Source: IMCC26256 sp046081705
GTDB lineage: Bacteria > Actinomycetota > Acidimicrobiia > IMCC26256
Reading direction: 5' to 3'
DNA length: 15,893 nt
NCBI GenBank assembly: GCA_046081705.1
Contig: JBJTWK010000079.1
Coordinates: 1 to 15,893, forward strand
Positions 1 through 6,461 of this stretch are shown here, piece by piece. A program made the position numbers and the translations under genes. Positions within the stretch are counted from its first letter, which is position 1; the number at the start of each line of letters is the position of its first letter. The notes under the pieces are model-generated. The model made no database searches. It had not been told where the DNA came from and saw nothing but the letters and a program-made list of their open reading frames with translations.

Positions 1-735
1 GACGCGTACCTCGCGATGGCGCCCCGCCTCGCGCCGCACATCGACGACACCGTGCACGTGATCCACGAGGCGCTCGACCGCGGCGACTGGGTGCTCTTCG
101 AGGGCGCACAGGCGACCTACCTCGACCTCGACCACGGCACCTACCCGTTCGTGACCTCGAGCAACCCGATCGCCGGTGGCGTGTGCCCCGGTGCGGGCGT
201 CGGTCCGCTCGCGATCCAGCGCATCGTCGGCGTCGTGAAGGCCTACCTCACGCGCGTCGGCGCCGGTCCGTTCCCGACCGAGTTGTTCGAGGGCGATCCG
301 GTCGGCGACGAACTGGTCGACCGCGGCCGTGAGTTCGGTACGAACACCGGTCGTCGCCGGCGCCCGGGCTGGCTCGACCTCGTGATGCTCAAGCACGCGA
401 CGCGGCTCAACACGTGCACCGAGCTCGCGATCACGAAACTCGACGTCCTCTCGCCGTTCGAGGAGCTCAAGGTGTGCGTCGGCTACGTGGGGGACGACGG
501 CACGCAGTACGACTACGTCCCGTACCACCAGTCGGTGCTCCACAAGGTGACGCCGGTCTACGAGACGCTCCCCGGATGGGCGAGCGACATCGAGACGGCC
601 CACACCCTCGCGGATCTGCCGCAGCAGGCCCGGGACTACGTGCAGTTCATCGAGGACTTCACGAAGGTGCCCGTGTCGTTCGTCTCGGTGGGCCCGGCGC
701 GCGACCAGACCGTGGTCCTCCCCCGGGAGCGCTGA
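1..735 (+). CDS. purA: Adenylosuccinate synthetase, C-terminal part (5' end outside window)
   Basis: PurA makes adenylosuccinate from IMP, aspartate and GTP, the first step of the AMP branch, in the cytoplasm. The frame is open from base 1, so the gene enters from the left; 244 codons are visible out of about 430 usual for the family, and the N-terminal GTP-binding part is missing. Visible family motifs are FEGAQATYLDLDHGTYPFVT near the start, TGRRRRPGWLD (the IMP/aspartate-side arginine stretch), CTELAITKLDVL and the C-terminal VGPARDQTV. The stop lies 2 nt before the purD start, so this is the upstream member of the pur operon seen here. The ATG at 16 is internal and not the true start. Identity is secure from the motifs; only the N-terminus is unknown. 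Confidence 0.97.
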   Translation, partial: DAYLAMAPRLAPHIDDTVHVIHEALDRGDWVLFEGAQATYLDLDHGTYPFVTSSNPIAGGVCPGAGVGPLAIQRIVGVVKAYLTRVGAGPFPTELFEGDPVGDELVDRGREFGTNTGRRRRPGWLDLVMLKHATRLNTCTELAITKLDVLSPFEELKVCVGYVGDDGTQYDYVPYHQSVLHKVTPVYETLPGWASDIETAHTLADLPQQARDYVQFIEDFTKVPVSFVSVGPARDQTVVLPRER

Positions 736-737
736 GC

Positions 738-2012
738 GTGCGGGTCCTCGTCCTCGGGGGTGGAGGACGGGAGCATGCGCTCGCGTGGGGGCTCGCCCGA
801 TCGGATTCGGTCGAGGCGGTGCTCGTCGGTCCGGGGAACCCGGGCACGGCGACGGTGGGGACCAACGTCGGGATCGACCCGACCGACGGTGCGGCCGTGG
901 TCGAGCTCGCGCGGCGCGAGCACATCGATCTGGTCGTCATCGGTCCGGAGGCCCCGCTGGTGGCGGGGGTCGCCGACGCGCTGCGGGCCGCGGGCGTCCC
1001 GGTGTTCGGACCGGGTGCGGCCGGTGCCCGCCTCGAGGGTTCCAAGGCCTGGATGAAGGAGGTGCTCGCTGCGGCCGGGGTCCCGACCGCGCAGCACGCG
1101 ACCTTCGGCGCCGGCGACGAGGCGGCGGCGCTGGCCCACCTCGACACCATGCCCGGCTTCTACGTTGTGAAGACCGACGGCCTCGCCGCGGGCAAGGGCG
1201 TCGTGGTCACCGAGTCCCTCGACGAGGCCCGGGACGCCGTGCGTGCGTACCTGTCGGGCGACGCGTTCGGGGACGCGGGCCGAACGCTCGTCATCGAGGA
1301 GGGCCTCACCGGTCCCGAGGTGTCGCTGCTCGTCCTCTGCGACGGTTCGCTCGAGGGCGTCGCGCTCGCGCCGGCCCAGGACTTCAAGCGGATCGGCGAG
1401 GGCGACTCGGGTCCGAACACCGGCGGGATGGGCGCGTACTCGCCGGTGCCGGTCGCGACGGACGCGATCGTCGCCGAGGTCATGGAGCGCGCCGTCGCGC
1501 CGACGCTCGCCGAACTCGCGCGCCGGGGCATCGAGTACCGCGGCGTGCTGTACGCCGGCATGATGCTCACGCCCTCCGGTCCGAAGCTGCTCGAGTACAA
1601 CGTGCGCTTCGGCGATCCGGAGTGCGAGGTCGTGGTCCCCCGGATCGCCAGCGACCTCGGCGTGCACCTCCACGAGGCCGCGACGGATCGCCTCACGACG
1701 CCGATCACCTTCTCCGACGACGCCGCGGTGACCGTCGTGGTGGCGGCCGAGGGGTACCCGACGTCGCCGCGCACCGGGGACCGGATCGAGGGCCTCGACG
1801 AGGCCGGGGCGATCGACGGCGTCACCGTCTTCCACGCGGGCACCCGGGCCGAGGGCGACGCGATCGTGACGGCCGGCGGGCGCGTGCTCACCGTCACCGG
1901 CCGCGGTCCGACGATCGCGGACGCCCGAGCCCGGGCCTACGCCGCGGTCGACCGACTCTGCTGGCCGGGCATCACCTTCCGTTCCGACATCGCCGCGGTC
2001 GCGGCCCACTGA
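738..2012 (+). CDS. purD: Phosphoribosylamine-glycine ligase (GAR synthetase)
   Basis: PurD ligates glycine to phosphoribosylamine with ATP, purine step 2. The start is GTG at 738: the protein then begins (M)RVLVLGGGGREHALAWGL, the canonical PurD N-terminus, and GGGAG at 725-729 lies 8 nt upstream as ribosome binding site. The open frame continues further upstream, but that part is only the purA sequence read in another frame. The 424 aa match the family length of about 420-430. An N-terminal Rossmann-like domain is followed by the ATP-grasp core with YVVKTDGLAAGKGVVV, GGMGAYSP (229-236) and the metal-binding LLEYNVRFGDPE (E286, N288), then the C-terminal domain. It starts 2 nt after purA stops and is followed 15 nt later by purB, so co-transcription is expected. 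Confidence 0.98.
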   Translation: MRVLVLGGGGREHALAWGLARSDSVEAVLVGPGNPGTATVGTNVGIDPTDGAAVVELARREHIDLVVIGPEAPLVAGVADALRAAGVPVFGPGAAGARLEGSKAWMKEVLAAAGVPTAQHATFGAGDEAAALAHLDTMPGFYVVKTDGLAAGKGVVVTESLDEARDAVRAYLSGDAFGDAGRTLVIEEGLTGPEVSLLVLCDGSLEGVALAPAQDFKRIGEGDSGPNTGGMGAYSPVPVATDAIVAEVMERAVAPTLAELARRGIEYRGVLYAGMMLTPSGPKLLEYNVRFGDPECEVVVPRIASDLGVHLHEAATDRLTTPITFSDDAAVTVVVAAEGYPTSPRTGDRIEGLDEAGAIDGVTVFHAGTRAEGDAIVTAGGRVLTVTGRGPTIADARARAYAAVDRLCWPGITFRSDIAAVAAH

Positions 2013-2027
2013 CGAGGTCCCACCACC

Positions 2028-3344
2028 ATGATCCCCAGGTACTCCCGCCCCGAGATGGCCGCCCTGTTCACCGACGATGCGAAGTTCGGGGCGTGGCTGG
2101 AGGTCGAGATCCTCGCCACCGAGGCTTGGGCCGATCTCGGCGTGGTGCCCCGCGAGGCGGCCGAGGCGGTGCGCGCCCGTGGCGGGTTCGACGTCGCTGC
2201 GATCGAGGCGCGCGAGGAGATCACGCAGCACGACGTCGCGGCGTTCGTCGACATCGTGCAGGAGTCCATCGGCCAGCCCGAGGGCGCGTGGGTCCACTAC
2301 GGTCTCACGTCCTCCGACGTCGTCGACACCGCGCTCGCGCTCCAGCTCACGCGGGCCGCTGACCTCCTCCTCGAGACCACGGCGAGACTCGAGGCGACGG
2401 TCGCCCGCCGGGCGCACGAGTTCCGGGCCACGCCGATGGTCGGCCGGACGCACGGCATCCATGCGGAGCCGACGACCTTCGGCATCGTGCTCGCGCTCTG
2501 GGCCCTGCAGGTGCGACGCGACCGCGAGCGGCTGCTGCGCGCCCGGGCCGCGATCGCGGTCGGCAAGTTGTCCGGTGCGGTCGGCACCTACTCGAACGTC
2601 GATCCCGCGGTGGAGGCCAGCGTTTGCTCGCGCCTCGGCCTCACGCCGGTGCCGGCCACGCAGGTGCTCGCCCGCGATCGCCACGCCGAACTGCTGTACG
2701 CGTGCGCCGCGGTGGGGACGACGGTCGAGACCGTCGCCCTCGAGATCCGTCACCTCCAGCGCACCGAACTGCGTGAGGCCGAGGAGCCGTTCCGGGCGGG
2801 CAAGCAGAAGGGCTCCTCGGCGATGCCCCACAAGCGCAACCCGGTGAAGAGCGAGCAGCTCTGCGGCCTCGCCCGCGTCCTGCGGTCCAACCTGCAGGCG
2901 GGCCTCGAGAACGTGGCGCTCTGGCACGAGCGCGACATCTCCCACTCCTCGGTCGAGCGCGTGATCCTGCCGGACTCGTGCATCCTCACGCACTACGTGG
3001 TGGTGCAGGCCGAGCGGCTCGTCGACGGCCTCGTCGTCTACCCGGAGCGGATGCTCGAGAACCTCGACGGATCGTACGGCCTCGTGTTCAGCCAGCCCGT
3101 CCTGCTCGCGCTCGTGGAGAGCGGCCTGTCCCGCGACGACGCGTACCGCCTCGTCCAACGCAACGCGATGGCGACGTGGGAGCAGCGGCGACCCTTCATC
3201 GAGGTGCTGCGGGCGGATGCCGAGGTGACTGCGGCCCTGCCCGACGACCGCCTCGTGGCGTGCTTCGATCTCACCAAGGCCCTCGCGAACACGAGCCGCA
3301 CGTTCGACGTCCTCGACGCGACCCTGGCCCGCCCGCTCGCATGA
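2028..3344 (+). CDS. purB: Adenylosuccinate lyase
   Basis: PurB splits fumarate from SAICAR (step 8) and from adenylosuccinate (AMP branch), so it works with both PurC and PurA of this cluster. The 438-aa length is typical. It belongs to the aspartase/fumarase superfamily: LTSSDVVDTA (about 93-102), GRTHGIHAEPTTFG with H142 as a likely catalytic-site histidine, and the superfamily signature SSAMPHKRNP starting near residue 263, whose flexible serine loop carries the catalytic serine. The ATG at 2028 has GAGG at 2014-2017, 10 nt upstream. The stop codon overlaps the purC start as ATGA, so the two are probably translationally coupled. No anomalies were seen. Confidence 0.98.
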   Translation: MIPRYSRPEMAALFTDDAKFGAWLEVEILATEAWADLGVVPREAAEAVRARGGFDVAAIEAREEITQHDVAAFVDIVQESIGQPEGAWVHYGLTSSDVVDTALALQLTRAADLLLETTARLEATVARRAHEFRATPMVGRTHGIHAEPTTFGIVLALWALQVRRDRERLLRARAAIAVGKLSGAVGTYSNVDPAVEASVCSRLGLTPVPATQVLARDRHAELLYACAAVGTTVETVALEIRHLQRTELREAEEPFRAGKQKGSSAMPHKRNPVKSEQLCGLARVLRSNLQAGLENVALWHERDISHSSVERVILPDSCILTHYVVVQAERLVDGLVVYPERMLENLDGSYGLVFSQPVLLALVESGLSRDDAYRLVQRNAMATWEQRRPFIEVLRADAEVTAALPDDRLVACFDLTKALANTSRTFDVLDATLARPLA

Positions 3345-4219
3345 GCTTCTCGCTGCCCCACACCTACACGGGCAAGGTCCGCGACCTCTACGACGCGGGC
3401 GCGGGGCGGATGCTCATGGTGGCGAGCGATCGGCTGTCGGTCTTCGACGTCATCCTCCCGGATCCCGTCCCGGACAAGGGCCGCGTCCTCACGGCGATCA
3501 GCGCCTTCTGGTTCGAGGCCATGGCCGACCTCGTCCCGAACCACGTGATCGCCGTCGACCCCGCCGGGTTCCCCGACGGCGTCGGCCCCGAGTTCGCGGG
3601 CCGATCGATGCTCGTCGAGGTGACGACGCCGGTGCGTATGGAGTGCATCGCCCGGGGTCACCTGTTCGGCGGTGCGTGGAAGGAGTACCGCGAGGCGGGC
3701 ACGGTGCAGGGACGGCCGATGCCGACGGGGATGCGGGAGGCCGAGGCCCTGCCCGAGCCGCTCTTCACGCCGACGTCGAAGCCCGAGGTCGGCCACGACC
3801 TGCCGATCACCGACGCGGAGGCGATCGAACTCGTCGGCGCCGCCCGGTTCGAGGAGATCCGGTCGGTGACCCTCGCGGTCTACGAGCGCGGGGCCCGCAT
3901 GGCCGCCGAACGCGGGATCATCCTCGCCGACACGAAGTTGGAGTTCGGTCTGCGGGACGACGGCACCCTGATCCTCATCGACGAGGTGCTCACGCCCGAC
4001 TCGTCGCGGTACTGGCCGGCGGAGTCGTTCGCACCCGGCGGCAGCCCGCCATCGTTCGACAAGCAGTTCGTGCGCGACCACTACCTCGCGATCGGTTGGG
4101 ATCAGACCCCGCCCGCGCCGCCGGTGCCGCCGGACGTGATCGCCGGGACGCGCGACCGGTACGTCGAGGCCTACGAACGACTCACCGGCCTTCCCTTCGC
4201 CGATTGGTACGGCGGGTAA
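3341..4219 (+). CDS. purC: SAICAR synthetase (phosphoribosylaminoimidazole-succinocarboxamide synthase)
   Basis: PurC condenses CAIR with aspartate using ATP to form SAICAR, step 7, feeding PurB. The ATG at 3341 overlaps the purB stop by 4 nt (ATGA) and has no clear Shine-Dalgarno sequence, consistent with coupled translation. The protein has 292 aa, the longer class of the family. Motifs are GKVRDLY (11-17), SDRLSVFD (29-36), PDKGRVLT (44-51), ECIARGHLFGGAWKEY, the signature LADTKLEFG and DEVLTPDSSRYW with the ATP/metal-side acidic residues. Its TAA stop (4217-4219) lies inside the TAAGGT hexamer proposed as the -10 element for purS. Confidence 0.98.
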   Translation: MSFSLPHTYTGKVRDLYDAGAGRMLMVASDRLSVFDVILPDPVPDKGRVLTAISAFWFEAMADLVPNHVIAVDPAGFPDGVGPEFAGRSMLVEVTTPVRMECIARGHLFGGAWKEYREAGTVQGRPMPTGMREAEALPEPLFTPTSKPEVGHDLPITDAEAIELVGAARFEEIRSVTLAVYERGARMAAERGIILADTKLEFGLRDDGTLILIDEVLTPDSSRYWPAESFAPGGSPPSFDKQFVRDHYLAIGWDQTPPAPPVPPDVIAGTRDRYVEAYERLTGLPFADWYGG

Positions 4220-4222
4220 GGT
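4217..4222 (+). promoter_or_regulatory. Putative -10 element for a leaderless purS transcript
   Basis: TAAGGT fits the TAnnnT actinobacterial -10 pattern and is followed by exactly 7 nt before the purS ATG, so a transcript would start at or next to the start codon. No Shine-Dalgarno sequence precedes purS. The first three bases are the purC stop codon. No good -35 was recognised; the call is positional inference. Confidence 0.45.
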
Positions 4223-4229
4223 CGGCCGC

Positions 4230-4490
4230 ATGGCGCGCTACGAGGCTCGGATCGAGGTCACCCACCTGCCCGGCATCCTCGACCCCCAGGGGGTCACGGT
4301 CGAACGGGCGCTCCCGGCCCTCGGCTACACGAACGTGAGCCACGTGCGGATCGGCAAGTCGATCCGCCTCGAGGTCGACGCGACCGACGAGGGATCGGCC
4401 CGGGCCCAGGTCGAGGAGATGTGCGAGCAGCTGCTCGCCAACCCGGTGATCGAGGCGTACGAGATCCACCTCGCGGAGTTCGCGGGCTGA
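4230..4490 (+). CDS. purS: Phosphoribosylformylglycinamidine synthase subunit PurS
   Basis: This small subunit of the three-part FGAR amidotransferase (PurS-PurQ-PurL, step 4) bridges the glutaminase and synthetase subunits and is thought to help ammonia channelling. The 86 aa are typical. Family features are the early DPQGVTVERAL segment (about 18-28), the LGYTNVSHVRIGKSIRLEVD region and the C-terminal NPVIEAYEI. The next gene is its partner purQ, with the stop and start overlapping by one base (TGATG). The third subunit gene, purL, is separate, about 2 kb downstream. The absence of a ribosome binding site together with the -10-like TAAGGT suggests it may also be expressed from its own leaderless transcript. 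Confidence 0.96.
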   Translation: MARYEARIEVTHLPGILDPQGVTVERALPALGYTNVSHVRIGKSIRLEVDATDEGSARAQVEEMCEQLLANPVIEAYEIHLAEFAG

Positions 4491-5170
4491 TGGCACCGCG
4501 GGTCGGCGTCGTCGTCTTCCCCGGCACGAACTGCGAACTCGACGCCGCGTACGCGCTCGAGCACGCGGGTGCCGAGGCGGTGACCCTCTTCCACGCCGGC
4601 ACCGACCTCCGCGGGGTCGACGGCGTGATCGTGCCCGGCGGGTTCGCCCACGGCGACTACCTGCGCACCGGCGCGATCGCTCGCTTCTCGCCGATCATGG
4701 CGAGCGTCGCCGACTTCGCGGCCTCGGGGGGCCCGGTCGTCGGCATCTGCAACGGCTTCCAGGTGCTCTGCGAGGCCGGGCTGCTGCCCGGCGCCCTCCA
4801 GAAGAACGCGGGCCTGAAGTTCATCTGCCGCACGGTCGACCTGCGGGTCGAGACCACGACGACCGCGCTCACGAACACGCTCGAGGTGGGCTCGACCCTC
4901 CGCATCCCCATCAACCACTTCGAGGGCAACTACACGTGCGCGCCGGAGACGCTGGCGCGCCTGCAGGGCGAGGATCGGATCGTGGTGCGCTACGTCGACA
5001 ACCCGAACGGCAGCACCGACGCCATCGCGGGCGTGTGCAACGAGGGCCGAAACGTGGTGGGCCTCATGCCGCACCCGGAGCGCGCCGTCGAGTCGGTGCT
5101 CGGGTCGGCCGACGGTGCCGGGATGATCGCCTCGATCGTCGCCGCAGCCGGCGCCGGGGTGTCCCGATGA
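4490..5170 (+). CDS. purQ: Phosphoribosylformylglycinamidine synthase, glutaminase subunit PurQ
   Basis: PurQ hydrolyses glutamine to supply ammonia to PurL in step 4. It is a class I glutamine amidotransferase of 226 aa, the normal size of the stand-alone subunit. The nucleophile is C87 in VVGICNGFQVL, and the triad is completed by H195 and E197 in GLMPHPERAVE. The N-terminus RVGVVVFPGTNCELD and VPGGFAHGDYLRTGAIA are characteristic. The ATG at 4490 overlaps the purS stop by 1 nt; GGAG at 4475-4478 may serve as a somewhat distant ribosome binding site. The stop overlaps the pyrE ATG by 4 nt. Confidence 0.98.
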   Translation: MAPRVGVVVFPGTNCELDAAYALEHAGAEAVTLFHAGTDLRGVDGVIVPGGFAHGDYLRTGAIARFSPIMASVADFAASGGPVVGICNGFQVLCEAGLLPGALQKNAGLKFICRTVDLRVETTTTALTNTLEVGSTLRIPINHFEGNYTCAPETLARLQGEDRIVVRYVDNPNGSTDAIAGVCNEGRNVVGLMPHPERAVESVLGSADGAGMIASIVAAAGAGVSR

Positions 5171-5721
5171 GTCTCCGTCCGAAGCAGGCGGCACTCGCCG
5201 CCGTGTTCGAGGAGTACGGCATCAAGCGGGGTGAGTTCACGCTCGCCTCGGGTCGGACCTCGCAGTGGTACCTCGACGGTCGCCAGGTCACCTTCCGGGG
5301 CGACTGCATCGAACTCGTGGGTGCCGCCGTGATGGAGGCCATCGACGCGGGCGGCGGGTGCCACTTCGACTCCTGCGGGGGGCTCGCGGTGGGAGCCGTC
5401 CCGGTGGGCCTCGCCGTCGCGCTCGCGTCCGGGCGGCCGTCCTTCGCCGTCCGCAAGGAGGCCAAGGGCCACGGGGTCGGCGGTCGCATGGCCGGCCCGG
5501 TCCGGTCGACCGATCACGTCCTCGTCGTCGAGGACACCGCCACGAGCGGCGGCTCGATCATCGAGGCGATCGACGCGCTCGAGGAGTTCGGGTGCACGGT
5601 CGTGGGTGCGAGCGTCCTGCTCGACCGCGGGGGCGAACTCGGCGCGATCCTCGAGTCGCGCGGCATCGCCTACTTCCCGGTGCTCGGCGCGCCGGACGTG
5701 GGCTTCGCGTTCGGCTCCTGA
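5167..5721 (+). CDS. pyrE: Orotate phosphoribosyltransferase
   Basis: PyrE transfers phosphoribose from PRPP to orotate to give OMP in pyrimidine synthesis. The 184 aa fit a short bacterial OPRT. The type I PRTase PRPP loop is LVVEDTATSGGS (119-130); the mobile catalytic loop is VRKEAKGHGVGG (95-106) with K97, K100 and H102, which separates OPRT from other PRTases. FTLASGRTSQWYLDGRQ near the N-terminus is also OPRT-like. The ATG at 5167 overlaps the purQ stop (ATGA), so this pyrimidine gene is translated as the last gene of the purine operon. A different type I PRTase is the main alternative; the K-x-x-K-x-H loop argues against it. Confidence 0.93.
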   Translation: MSLRPKQAALAAVFEEYGIKRGEFTLASGRTSQWYLDGRQVTFRGDCIELVGAAVMEAIDAGGGCHFDSCGGLAVGAVPVGLAVALASGRPSFAVRKEAKGHGVGGRMAGPVRSTDHVLVVEDTATSGGSIIEAIDALEEFGCTVVGASVLLDRGGELGAILESRGIAYFPVLGAPDVGFAFGS

Positions 5722-5762
5722 CCCGGCGCAGGCCCGCTCGGCCCGCCCGAACGGATCCCGCC

Positions 5763-5885
5763 ACTGGCCGCGCGTCCGCTCGGCCGACCGGGGTGTCCCT
5801 ACTGGCCGCGCGTCCGCGCGCCTCGATGGGCGCGTCCGTCTGGCGTGGCGGGGTGGATCGGGTGTCCTACTGGCCGCGCGTCCGC
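5763..5885. repeat. Three copies of a 17-bp GC-rich repeat, one forming the 3' end of the adjacent gene
   Basis: ACTGGCCGCGCGTCCGC occurs exactly at 5763-5779, 5801-5817 and 5869-5885. The two right-hand copies share a longer block of about 30 bp (5789-5820 and 5859-5888) differing by two single-C/G insertions; a fragment GCGCGTCCG recurs at 5830-5838. On the minus strand the rightmost copy encodes the last residues RTRGQ and the TAG stop of the 139-aa gene, so the others look like downstream duplicates of that gene end. The two longer copies contain the self-complementary CGCGCG-TC-CGCGCG, so they could also act as hairpins between the convergent pyrE and the minus gene. The rest of 5722-5866 holds no gene that can be supported. 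Confidence 0.75.
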
Positions 5886-6286
5886 GCGATGCCCGCCTTC
5901 TTGAGGACGTCGGCGGCGACGCCGAAGTCCCGCCAGGTGCCGTAGGTGATGCCCTTGCGCTCGCCGTACGAGCGGGCGACCTTCACGAACTCGGCCTCGA
6001 GCGCGCTGAGGTCGACGCCCTCGGACAGCCGCTCGGCCTCGGTCTTGAGATCGCGCTGCTTCTGGAGCAGCTCGAGGCGCACGATGCCGGTCGCCGTCCT
6101 GAGCTCGTGCTCGGTCTGGGCCAGCTGCTTCGTGACGGTCTCGGACGTCCGCTTGCGGCCCTGCTTCGGTCGGTGGGCCTCGAGGGCCTCGAGGTAGCGC
6201 GCGACGGCGCGGCTCTCGTTGCGTCCCGCCGCGAGCTTCGCCTTGTGCTCGGCGGTCATGGTCGACTTCTTCTTCGGTGCAGCCAT
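5867..6286 (-). CDS. Conserved-looking protein of unknown function, 139 aa, basic and helical
   Basis: I do not recognise a named family with certainty; it resembles an uncharacterised actinobacterial protein seen beside housekeeping genes (memory, not a search). The start chosen is the ATG at 6286, because GGGAG (6294-6298) lies 7 nt upstream; the frame runs open to 6382, but those residues look non-coding. The N-terminus MAAPKKKSTMTAEHKAKLAAG is lysine-rich, followed by a basic patch RPKQGRKRT (39-47) reminiscent of nucleic-acid-binding tails, a charged, probably coiled-coil helix (about 48-90) and a C-terminal part with FVKVARSYGERKGITYGTWRDFGV and LKKAGI. The last part resembles a small DNA-binding-type helical unit, but this is only an impression. 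No signal peptide or membrane segment is seen. It is convergent to pyrE and divergent from purL, hence on its own transcript. Confidence 0.85.
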   Translation of the reverse strand: MAAPKKKSTMTAEHKAKLAAGRNESRAVARYLEALEAHRPKQGRKRTSETVTKQLAQTEHELRTATGIVRLELLQKQRDLKTEAERLSEGVDLSALEAEFVKVARSYGERKGITYGTWRDFGVAADVLKKAGIARTRGQ

Positions 6287-6333
6287 CGGAAATCTCCCTC
6301 GGGGTATGGAGAGGAATGTGCGAACTGGAGCGG

Positions 6334-6339
6334 AACCTA
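6334..6339 (-). promoter_or_regulatory. Possible -10 element of the 139-aa gene
   Basis: On the minus strand TAGGTT fits TAnnnT, about 47 nt upstream of the ATG at 6286, which leaves a leader of roughly 40 nt containing the GGGAG ribosome binding site. No convincing -35 was found. The 175-bp interval 6287-6461 separates this gene from the divergent purL and must hold both promoters. Confidence 0.3.
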
Positions 6340-6447
6340 CCAGAGGGAAATCCCGAGAATCCTGCGTGGCCATAGGGGTCAAACATCCGCTCCGATCGGC
6401 GGTATTTCGGGGCGATCCCGGGCCTGGGAGCGCCTGGGGGCCTCGGG

Positions 6448-6453
6448 TAGCCT
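6448..6453 (+). promoter_or_regulatory. Putative -10 element for leaderless purL
   Basis: TAGCCT (TAnnnT) lies 8 nt before the purL ATG at 6462, and no Shine-Dalgarno sequence is present between them, which is the arrangement expected for a leaderless mRNA. The -35 region is GC-rich and unremarkable. Confidence 0.5.
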
Positions 6454-6461
6454 CGCCGCCG

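Noticed and set aside
636..3158. An 840-codon open frame on the minus strand across purD and purB
   Set aside because: It is antisense to two certain genes and its Arg/Asp/Gly/His-rich translation shows no recognisable motif; such frames arise from GC-rich codon bias.
5763..5885. The three 17-bp repeats as a CRISPR array
   Set aside because: Only three copies at unequal spacing (38 and 68 bp), one lying inside a gene, and no cas genes nearby.
6287..6461. A purine riboswitch upstream of purL
   Set aside because: No conserved purine aptamer core was recognised, and the -10-like element 8 nt before the ATG leaves no room for a leader RNA.
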